The position numbers and the translations under genes are program-made. This document shows positions 1 to 4,223 of a DNA stretch of 7,318 bases, in pieces; the stretch's first letter is position 1, and the number at the start of each line of letters is the position of its first letter. The stretch spans positions 1-7,318 of the forward strand of contig JAQUQK010000092.1 in assembly GCA_028716125.1 (NCBI GenBank), written 5' to 3'. This DNA comes from Thermoplasmatota archaeon. Its GTDB lineage: Archaea > Thermoplasmatota > JAQUQK01. The notes under the pieces are model-generated. The model was not told the DNA's origin, ran no database searches, and saw only the letters and a list, made by a program, of their open reading frames with translations.

Positions 1-14
1 CTTGTCGAGGTTCT

Positions 15-950
15 CTAGAATAGCCCTCCGACGAATTTTCCAATCTGTTCCAGCAGCCCACCAGTGGTTTCAGTCACGTTCTCAACGGTTTCGTCTATTC
101 CTGCAGTTTCTGGCGCAGGAGGGGCATTTCCGCCAAACAGTTCCGATATGAATTCACCAACTTCCCTTACGATCCCGGATGCGCCGCCGCCGATGGCATT
201 CACGGCGTCGCCTACTCCATCCACAAGGGCATTTCCTGCCGAAGATATTCCACTCCACGCCGCAACAAATATTCCGCCTATTCCCTGGCCCACCGCCACT
301 ACGATGTTGCACACTCCGCTGACAACGAACACGCCGCCCTCGCCTATTGCTATGAATATTGAAACTACGCCGTCCACAATTGCCATTACAACATCGCCAA
401 TGAAACCAATTGTCGCGTTTGCTGCGTAAGCCGTGCCGTTTATGACGTATTTCTCAACCCAGCCGAAAATAGATCCTATGAATCCGGCAGTTGTATTGGT
501 TGCATTTTTGGGGTCGTTTGCGGTATTGTTAAAGTAATCTTCTGCAATTCCTGCAAGTTCGTTTGTTGCATTCTCGAATTCGGATTCCGTTTCATTTCCG
601 GCAGTTTCGTTGCCGTCTTCATCTCCGGTCGCGTTTTCGTCCTCCGTCTCGTTGCCAGTTTCGTTTCCGGTTTCATTGCCTGTCTCATTCCCATCGTTCC
701 CGCCGTTCAATATCCACTGGACAGTGCTGTTTAGGTATCCGATTGTCCAGTTTACAAGCCCGCGCGGGTCGTGCGCCGTCTGGTTCACGAAAGTCGCGGG
801 ATCGCTTGCAACTTCCTCGGCTTTGTCGGCAAGCTCCCCAAACGGTTCTGCCATTGCCGGAGCCGCGAGTGAGAATACCAGCATGGCCACGAAAAAGACG
901 GCGAGCGCCGCCTGCGTCCAAATGCTCATTCTTGCTTTTGCCATAATCAT
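15..950 (-). CDS. Secreted/surface protein, Gly-rich hydrophobic, densely N-glycosylatable
   Basis: No family is recognised. From the ATG at 950 the product is 311 aa. Residues about 13-34 form a Sec-type signal peptide with a likely cleavage after Ala-Met-Ala34. The mature N-terminal half is acidic and carries 17 N-x-S/T sequons over the whole protein, including four tandem NETG units (residues 88-102), so heavy archaeal N-glycosylation on the outer face is inferred. Residues about 155-275 are rich in Gly, Ala, Val and Ile (for example IGEGG, VGQGIGGIF) and could be membrane-inserted or self-associating helices. A Pro/Thr-containing linker and a short C-terminal Gly helix follow. The start at 950 is preferred over an upstream one at 1019 because it directly precedes the signal peptide and lies 30 nt from a TATA-like box; 944 and 929 are alternatives. 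It sits downstream of the membrane regulator gene in the same orientation and shares its promoter block, so a functional link is likely. The stop is TAG. Confidence 0.8.
   Translation of the reverse strand: MIMAKARMSIWTQAALAVFFVAMLVFSLAAPAMAEPFGELADKAEEVASDPATFVNQTAHDPRGLVNWTIGYLNSTVQWILNGGNDGNETGNETGNETGNETEDENATGDEDGNETAGNETESEFENATNELAGIAEDYFNNTANDPKNATNTTAGFIGSIFGWVEKYVINGTAYAANATIGFIGDVVMAIVDGVVSIFIAIGEGGVFVVSGVCNIVVAVGQGIGGIFVAAWSGISSAGNALVDGVGDAVNAIGGGASGIVREVGEFISELFGGNAPPAPETAGIDETVENVTETTGGLLEQIGKFVGGLF
645..689 (-). repeat. Tandem NETG-coding 12-bp repeat
   Basis: Four consecutive units of about 12 bp encode Gly-Asn-Glu-Thr (residues 87-102 of the surface protein). The units differ at synonymous positions (codons for Gly, Glu and Thr vary), so the peptide repeat has been kept while the DNA has diverged. 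Each unit is an N-glycosylation sequon, and further NET/NAT sequons follow it. Confidence 0.85.
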
Positions 951-974
951 CAAGTGATTGTAGCGGTGCCCGCT

Positions 975-985
975 TATAAATAAAG
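975..985 (-). promoter_or_regulatory. TATA-like box of the surface-protein gene
   Basis: On the minus strand the bases read TTTATTTATAA, a good match to the archaeal TATA box, centred 30 nt upstream of the ATG at 950. Archaeal transcription usually starts about 25 nt downstream of the box centre, giving a leader of only a few bases. No Shine-Dalgarno sequence precedes the ATG, which agrees with a leaderless message. Confidence 0.65.
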
Positions 986-989
986 GCTG

Positions 990-1044
990 GATAGAGCGTT
1001 GAACTGAAACTAATGACATGCCATTGTCATGACTTGCGACACTC
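990..1044 (-). promoter_or_regulatory. Upstream block shared with the regulator gene (copy A)
   Basis: This block lies immediately upstream of the TATA box and matches 2322-2376 at 45 of 55 positions without gaps. Its best-conserved core on the minus strand is ATTAGTNTCAGTTCAACG. It also contains an inverted repeat, ATGACA N6 TGTCAT (1013-1030). The position upstream of TATA fits an activator site in archaea. Whether the block is a protein-binding site or merely a recent duplication cannot be settled here. Confidence 0.7.
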
Positions 1045-1057
1045 GGGGCTTTTCATA

Positions 1058-1074
1058 GCAAAGCCAACTAGCGA
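1058..1074 (-). repeat. 17-bp block repeated at 2437-2453
   Basis: The plus-strand 17-mer gcaaagccaactagcga is identical at 2437-2453. In both places an A-rich tract follows (T-rich on the minus strand), and the shared block upstream of TATA lies on the other side. It is the outer part of the same duplicated upstream region; in the other copy it is separated from the inner block by about 46 extra bases. Confidence 0.7.
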
Positions 1075-1143
1075 TAAAGGAGAAAAAGGAGCGATTTCAC
1101 AAAAACAAACCTGCAAAAATTGAGTAGATGGAAAATTGAAATG

Positions 1144-1154
1144 AAAAACAAAAA
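1144..1154 (-). terminator. T-tract terminator of the regulator gene
   Basis: The minus strand reads TTTTTGTTTTT starting 18 nt beyond the regulator's stop codon, with further T-rich tracts as far as about position 1083. Archaeal RNA polymerase terminates at such U tracts without needing a hairpin. This suggests the two genes are transcribed separately, each from its own promoter. Confidence 0.6.
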
Positions 1155-1171
1155 TGAAGATTGAAATCCAG

Positions 1172-2275
1172 TTAAACTGCAGGCGTTTCTTTCGCCTTCG
1201 AGATGTCGAATTTCTCGTTTATCGTGAGGCTGAACGACTTGCCGTTCCGGTTCCTGTTTATGATGCCTTCCTGCTCCAGCTTTGTCACGTGCCATGAAAC
1301 GAGGGAGGGGCGCACCCCGAGAGATTCGCAGATGCGCTTCTGGCTGGTCCCGGGATTCTTTTCTATGAAGCCGAAAATGCTCTTTGCCGTGCCGTCCTTA
1401 AGCGCCGCCGTCTTCACCATGGATTCCTTTGAGAAAGTTCCACCGTTCTCGAAGAAGCAGCGCTCGTTGTTCATGTTCTCGGCGTGGATTTTGGTTGCCT
1501 CTTCAAGTTTCTTTACGTGATGGACTGTGGTTCCCCAGCCGATGTTGAGCTGCTGCGAAAGCTGGCTCATGTTTATTCCGGGATTTCTCTGAATGGCGCT
1601 GTATATTTGCCTGCGTGTTTCGTTCTGAAGTATTTCCTCTCTGGGAATACGGGTGAAAAGGCCCATTCCGCCCGGCGCCACCTTCTTCACCCAATACCAA
1701 ATCCCATAAGATGCTCCGCCAGTGCCGCAAGCGCTTCCTGCCATTATCGCGCCATACTGTACGTCAGTCATTCCGTTTGGCTTGAGGCTCCAGATAAGCG
1801 CAGCCAGATTTGAAAGAAGTGCGCCGATTGCAGTAAATGCAGTTCCGATGGCCCCAACGAGCCAGACCATTCCGCTCCCGATTGCGCCGAATATGAATAC
1901 AATTCCGTTCCACATGGCTGCGCCTAACGGTGGAAGAACTTTGCCAAGCCAGACAAACGCCGCGCCGAGGCCGCTGCCGATTACTGAAAATACAAACACC
2001 AATCCCTTGCCGAATACAACAAGTCCGCTGCCTATCGCAGAGCCCGCCGCCCCAAGGGCGCCGCCGACCGACTTGAAGAACCCGCCGACAGATTTGCCGA
2101 AGTCAAAATTGGATGATTTGTTCGCTTTCAGAACACCGTCAAGTTCCTTTGCCTTATCTGTGATGTTGCCGCCTTTTTCTGGCGTTGACACCGCAGTTGT
2201 GGCTGACGCTACGCAAGACAGCGCAAACATTGCCGAAACGGCTATTGACAGTATTGCAATCGCGTTCAGTTTCAT
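1172..2275 (-). CDS. Membrane-anchored tandem winged-helix transcription regulator
   Basis: The product is 367 aa. Residues 1-25 are a signal peptide or signal anchor (possible cleavage after Ala-Ser-Ala25). Residues 56-165 are a Gly/Ala/Val-rich hydrophobic region with recurring IGSG/IGTA motifs (81, 99, 132, 143) and several possible membrane helices. A further hydrophobic segment at about 172-196 is followed by basic residues (VKK). Two winged helix-turn-helix domains follow: about 213-278 (NPGINMSQLSQQLNIGWGTT, then HHVKKLE) and about 293-352 (NPGTSQKRICESLGV, then SWHVTKLEQEGII). Both resemble ArsR/MarR-like archaeal regulators. The inferred topology places the Gly-rich part in or outside the membrane and the DNA-binding domains in the cytoplasm, so the protein may sense an envelope signal. 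Its promoter shares an upstream block with the downstream surface-protein gene, which makes autoregulation plus control of that gene a fair guess. Ligand and targets are not evident. Confidence 0.85.
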   Translation of the reverse strand: MKLNAIAILSIAVSAMFALSCVASATTAVSTPEKGGNITDKAKELDGVLKANKSSNFDFGKSVGGFFKSVGGALGAAGSAIGSGLVVFGKGLVFVFSVIGSGLGAAFVWLGKVLPPLGAAMWNGIVFIFGAIGSGMVWLVGAIGTAFTAIGALLSNLAALIWSLKPNGMTDVQYGAIMAGSACGTGGASYGIWYWVKKVAPGGMGLFTRIPREEILQNETRRQIYSAIQRNPGINMSQLSQQLNIGWGTTVHHVKKLEEATKIHAENMNNERCFFENGGTFSKESMVKTAALKDGTAKSIFGFIEKNPGTSQKRICESLGVRPSLVSWHVTKLEQEGIINRNRNGKSFSLTINEKFDISKAKETPAV

Positions 2276-2306
2276 GCTCTATCCAATGATGTAAGGGATT
2301 TGTAAG

Positions 2307-2314
2307 AATATAAA
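2307..2314 (-). promoter_or_regulatory. TATA-like box of the regulator gene
   Basis: The minus strand reads TTTATATT, centred about 35 nt upstream of the ATG at 2275. The expected start site leaves a leader of roughly 10 nt, and no Shine-Dalgarno sequence is seen before the ATG. The spacing to the shared upstream block matches that of the downstream gene's promoter within 2-3 bases. Confidence 0.6.
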
Positions 2315-2321
2315 GATAGTA

Positions 2322-2376
2322 GATAGATCGTTGAACTGAGACTAATAACATACTATTGTTGCGCCTTCCGACACTC
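2322..2376 (-). promoter_or_regulatory. Upstream block shared with the surface-protein gene (copy B)
   Basis: This copy is 45/55 identical to 990-1044 and lies directly upstream of the TATA-like box. The dyad here is AACA N6 TGTT (2347-2360). The matching dyad in the other copy is GACA N6 TGTC, so both arms changed together. It is a candidate operator or activator site for co-regulating the two genes. Confidence 0.7.
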
Positions 2377-2386
2377 TGGGGCTTTC

Positions 2387-2436
2387 TACGGCGGCCATCG
2401 GCCGCCTCGACTCGGAAATAAATTTCCTCGTGCTTT
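2387..2436. other. Extra 50-nt segment in copy B, with hairpins
   Basis: This segment separates the two halves of the duplicated upstream region in copy B; the corresponding gap in copy A is only about 4 bases. It contains a perfect 7-bp inverted repeat with a 3-base loop (2390-2406, ggcggcc / ggccgcc) and a second one (2415-2428, ggaaat / atttcc). At its edge is a 12-bp palindrome, gctttgcaaagc (2432-2443). Either copy B gained it or copy A lost it. No coding signal is seen. Confidence 0.55.
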
Positions 2437-2453
2437 GCAAAGCCAACTAGCGA
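2437..2453 (-). repeat. 17-bp block repeated at 1058-1074
   Basis: Identical 17-mer to the one upstream of the surface-protein gene, again next to a purine-rich, A-rich tract. It marks the distal end of the duplicated upstream region in front of the regulator gene. Confidence 0.7.
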
Positions 2454-2490
2454 GAAAAGAGAAAAAGAACGGTTTTGAAATCGGAACAAC

Positions 2491-2512
2491 AAAAAAATAT
2501 TACAAAAAAAAA
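2491..2512 (-). terminator. T-rich terminator beyond the tRNA region
   Basis: On the minus strand two T runs (9 and 7 bases) lie close together just past the duplicated tRNA 3' end. They suit archaeal intrinsic termination and would stop transcription coming from the tRNA gene before it reaches the regulator's promoter. A shorter T5 run at 2602-2606, about 11 nt past the tRNA, may act first. Confidence 0.55.
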
Positions 2513-2517
2513 CGAAA

Positions 2518-2541
2518 AGTACGCCCGCGCCGAGATTCGAA
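2518..2541 (-). repeat. Duplicated tRNA-Arg 3' end (possible att-site remnant)
   Basis: This stretch matches 2613-2636 at 23 of 24 positions. It carries the 3' acceptor strand, the 3' T-stem strand and a canonical T loop (TTCGAAT against TTCAAAT in the real tRNA), plus 4 flanking bases beyond the discriminator. The sequence upstream of it does not supply a matching 5' T-stem or the rest of a tRNA, so it is a fragment. Duplicated tRNA 3' ends are typical of integrase attachment sites, but the two copies are only 95 bp apart and no integrase is visible. Confidence 0.7.
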
Positions 2542-2616
2542 ACGCCGCGCCTAGAAATATTGTCGGGCGCGCCTATCAAATCTCGTCGCCTGTTAATTGG
2601 CAAAAATTGGTTAGTA

Positions 2617-2690
2617 CGCCCGCGCCGAGATTTGAACTCGGGTCAGGAACTTCGCAGGCTCCTAGTATATCCAAACTAGCCCACGCGGGC
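2617..2690 (-). tRNA. tRNA-Arg (anticodon GCG)
   Basis: The 74-nt gene folds as a cloverleaf. The acceptor stem GCCCGCG/CGCGGGC is perfect. The anticodon stem GGAGC/GTTCC has one G-U pair and a CTGCGAA loop, giving anticodon GCG (Arg codons CGC and CGU). The variable loop is TGAC. The T arm CCGAG/CTCGG is perfect with loop TTCAAAT. G18G19 are present, the discriminator is G73, and no CCA is encoded. There is no intron. The D stem is weak: G10-U25 and G11-C24 pair, but C12/A23 and U13/U22 do not. An alternative shifted D stem TAGT/ACTA is possible. A TATA-like box sits about 26 nt upstream. The gene is probably functional, but the D arm deserves a covariance check. Confidence 0.9.
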
Positions 2691-2711
2691 GCGTACTTAA
2701 GCGAGGGTGTA

Positions 2712-2720
2712 TCAAATATT
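2712..2720 (-). promoter_or_regulatory. TATA-like box of tRNA-Arg
   Basis: The minus strand reads AATATTTGA, centred about 26 nt before the first base of the mature tRNA. That is the usual archaeal distance to a start site and would give a very short 5' leader. Another AT-rich stretch lies 10-15 nt further upstream. Confidence 0.45.
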
Positions 2721-2770
2721 GGGTATTCAAACTTTTGATTTGCACGTTTCTTGTTTTTGATGCTTTTTCA

Positions 2771-2782
2771 AAAGATATTTAC
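2771..2782 (+). promoter_or_regulatory. Possible TATA region of the 66-aa ORF
   Basis: The plus strand reads aaagatatttac, the most TATA-like stretch between the divergent tRNA gene and the ATG at 2845. It would place transcription start near 2800 and leave a leader of about 40 nt, longer than at other promoters in this window. The leader holds a 9-codon reading frame (2810-2839). Confidence 0.3.
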
Positions 2783-2844
2783 ACTGGCGGCGCAATAGTT
2801 TACGTGGTGATGGTACGAGCGAGAAGAAAAGGGAAATAGATGGA

Positions 2845-3045
2845 ATGGAATACGAACGGGTTGATAGGGGGCTCAACATTGACGAACTTCGAAATAATGG
2901 CGCGGTTTTAATCCAGCAGGGAAAAGCCGTGGATTTCAGGGTGGTTGAGATAACCCACAGGGAAGGTGTTTCCCACCGAGAAGAGCTTTCCGACTATGCG
3001 CACAAGGGCCACAGGAAAAAGGAATACGGCCTTTACATCAGATAA
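2845..3045 (+). CDS. Small hypothetical protein, 66 aa
   Basis: The product is not recognised. It is a soluble, highly charged 66-residue protein with no signal peptide, membrane segment or cysteine. The N-terminal half contains a short mixed stretch (NNGAVLIQQGKAVDFRVVEI) that reads like beta strands of a small fold. The C-terminal third is rich in His, Arg, Lys and Glu. No strong Shine-Dalgarno sequence precedes the ATG, and another ATG at 2840 opens a different, short frame. The gene ends 50 nt before the Rpp21-GAF gene on the same strand. Regular codon use and lack of low complexity support it being coding, but homologs would be needed to be sure. Confidence 0.55.
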   Translation: MEYERVDRGLNIDELRNNGAVLIQQGKAVDFRVVEITHREGVSHREELSDYAHKGHRKKEYGLYIR

Positions 3046-3061
3046 CCGGCAGGCAATCACA

Positions 3062-3068
3062 TTTATCT
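3062..3068 (+). promoter_or_regulatory. TATA-like box of the Rpp21-GAF gene
   Basis: The plus strand reads tttatct, centred 31 nt before the ATG at 3096. No Shine-Dalgarno sequence precedes that ATG, so this fits a leaderless transcript. The match is short and therefore only suggestive. Confidence 0.35.
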
Positions 3069-3095
3069 CTGCTTTTCAGATATTCTGCTGTTAAA

Positions 3096-3878
3096 ATGCG
3101 GCACAAGAGCAAAGGGGAAATGCGCGACATAGCAAAGGAAAGAATTGCAATTCTCCTGGACTTGGCGGAGCAGGAATCAAAAAAGCCCGATATGGGCAGG
3201 GCAAAAAGATATGCCGAGCTTGCCCGCAAAATCTCAATGCGCTACCAGGCAGGGATGCCGCTTGAATACAAGCGCAGGATCTGCAAGAAGTGCGGCGCTT
3301 TCCTGGTTTTCGGGAAAAACGCTACCGTTAGAACACTCGATGGCGCAGTTTCCATAAAATGCGGCGGATGCGGAAACATAGTCAGACTGCCATTCTCTCG
3401 CGAAACAAAGGAGCGTAGGTCGGCCTCTGCCGCGTCCAGAATCTGCAAAAAGATCATTTTGATGAAAGAAAAGGGCGCTTCTGCCGACGAAATACTGAAG
3501 GAATCTGTGCGTCTTATTCGCGCAGCCACTGGCAGGTTCAACTGGACTGGAATTTACCTTTTGAAGGGCGATGCGCTTGAGCTTCACAATTACATCGGAA
3601 GGCCAACCGAGCATACAACGATAAAAACCGGTGTAGGCGTCTGCGGCACTGCTGTTGCCCAGAAGCGCAATATAAACGTGCCGGATGTCTCAAAAGTCCA
3701 GAATTACCTTGCCTGCAGCGTTGAAACAAAGTCAGAGATAGTAGTCCTGATAAAAGCGCCCGACGGAAGGATTCTTGGGCAAATTGACATAGATTCGGAC
3801 AAAAGGGGCGCATTCCTGCAAAGAGATGAGCGTTTCCTCCAGAAAGTGGCTGACTGCATCGGCGCTCTCATAACATAA
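3096..3878 (+). CDS. rnp4: RNase P subunit Rpp21 (Rnp4) fused to a GAF domain (fRMsr type)
   Basis: The product is 260 aa, about twice the usual archaeal Rpp21 (roughly 110-150 aa). Residues 10-100 match Rpp21/Rpr2: two N-terminal helices (RYAELARKISMRYQ) followed by a zinc ribbon with C63xxC66 and C89xxC92 and a conserved VRT segment. Rpp21 binds the RNase P RNA with Rpp29 and helps mature tRNA 5' ends. A helical linker (about 105-145) leads to a GAF domain (about 146-260) resembling free-methionine-(R)-sulfoxide reductase: NWTGIYLL, GVCGTAVA (C183), LACSVETKSEIVV (C207, E214) and GQIDIDS (D231, D233). Of the three cysteines known in E. coli fRMsr, the first aligns with His173 here, so activity may be altered and the domain may instead bind a small ligand. 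The reading frame is open throughout and the join lacks any start-stop signal, so a true fusion is likely. It lies between the 66-aa ORF and purS. Confidence 0.85.
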   Translation: MRHKSKGEMRDIAKERIAILLDLAEQESKKPDMGRAKRYAELARKISMRYQAGMPLEYKRRICKKCGAFLVFGKNATVRTLDGAVSIKCGGCGNIVRLPFSRETKERRSASAASRICKKIILMKEKGASADEILKESVRLIRAATGRFNWTGIYLLKGDALELHNYIGRPTEHTTIKTGVGVCGTAVAQKRNINVPDVSKVQNYLACSVETKSEIVVLIKAPDGRILGQIDIDSDKRGAFLQRDERFLQKVADCIGALIT

Positions 3879-3900
3879 ACGCAATATAAACGAATAGCAT

Positions 3901-3917
3901 AAAATTATCAAATATTC
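3901..3917 (+). promoter_or_regulatory. Probable promoter of the purSLQ operon
   Basis: An AT-rich stretch (aaaattatcaaatatt) ends about 25 nt before the purS ATG at 3942, and no Shine-Dalgarno sequence lies before that ATG. It is the best TATA candidate in the 63-nt gap after the Rpp21-GAF gene and would give a leaderless or near-leaderless purS message. Confidence 0.45.
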
Positions 3918-3941
3918 TAAAGATACCCTGCCGGTACTATT

Positions 3942-4190
3942 ATGGCACTTTATACCGCTCGCATCGAGATCAGGCTGAAGAAGGGAACTGCTGACCCGGA
4001 AGGAAAGAACACCGAGAAGGCGCTGAATCTTCTTGGGATAAAGGCCCAGAACGTCAAGTCGGTCAAGCTTTTTGAGATGGATATATCGTCAAAGACAAAG
4101 AAGGACGCTTACGACGTTGCCGAAGAGGCATGCGAGCGCCTCCTTGCAAACCCGGTCACGCACAACTACCGGATAACCATAAAGGAATAA
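3942..4190 (+). CDS. purS: FGAM synthase subunit PurS
   Basis: This 82-aa protein has the normal length and features of PurS: an N-terminal beta strand (YTARIEIRLKKG), the signature DPEGKNTEKALNLLG, and a C-terminal ANPVTHNYRI. PurS is a small dimeric protein that bridges PurL and PurQ and helps pass ammonia from the glutaminase to the synthetase site during FGAR to FGAM conversion in purine synthesis. It is the first gene of purS-purL-purQ. The gap to purL is 33 nt. The chosen ATG has no Shine-Dalgarno sequence but fits a leaderless start downstream of an AT-rich promoter. Confidence 0.95.
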   Translation: MALYTARIEIRLKKGTADPEGKNTEKALNLLGIKAQNVKSVKLFEMDISSKTKKDAYDVAEEACERLLANPVTHNYRITIKE

Positions 4191-4214
4191 GCGGGCGGAC
4201 AGTCTCCGTCCATT

Positions 4215-4220
4215 GGTGAT
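4215..4220 (+). promoter_or_regulatory. Ribosome binding site of purL
   Basis: The bases GGTGAT match the archaeal anti-Shine-Dalgarno sequence and end 3 nt before the ATG at 4224. They support this start and show that the internal gene of the operon uses Shine-Dalgarno initiation, unlike the first gene. Confidence 0.7.
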
Positions 4221-4223
4221 ATT

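Noticed and set aside
64..429. 121-aa plus-strand open frame opposite the surface-protein gene
   Set aside because: It is Pro/Thr/Ser-rich antisense of a Gly-rich region, with composition typical of a shadow frame.
951..1019. Longer N-terminus for the surface protein starting at ATG 1019
   Set aside because: It would put 23 residues encoded by the promoter and shared upstream block in front of an otherwise well-placed signal peptide, and it crosses the TATA-like box.
1722..2294. 190-aa plus-strand open frame opposite the regulator gene
   Set aside because: It is Pro/Ala/Thr rich because it is the antisense of Gly/Ala-rich coding sequence; it has no domain features and no promoter, and the opposite strand has a clear domain-bearing gene.
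2518..2600. A second, complete tRNA gene
   Set aside because: Only the 3' T-stem strand, T loop and acceptor strand are present; no matching 5' T-stem, anticodon arm or 5' acceptor strand can be placed.
2154..2603. 149-aa minus-strand frame running through the regulator's promoter
   Set aside because: It spans the tRNA-fragment, terminator and TATA regions and overlaps the start of the regulator in another frame. The peptide part shared with the other promoter (VSVQRSI) comes from the duplicated DNA element.
2475..2738. 87-aa plus-strand frame
   Set aside because: It runs antisense through the tRNA-Arg gene and its duplicated 3' end; it is not plausible as a gene.
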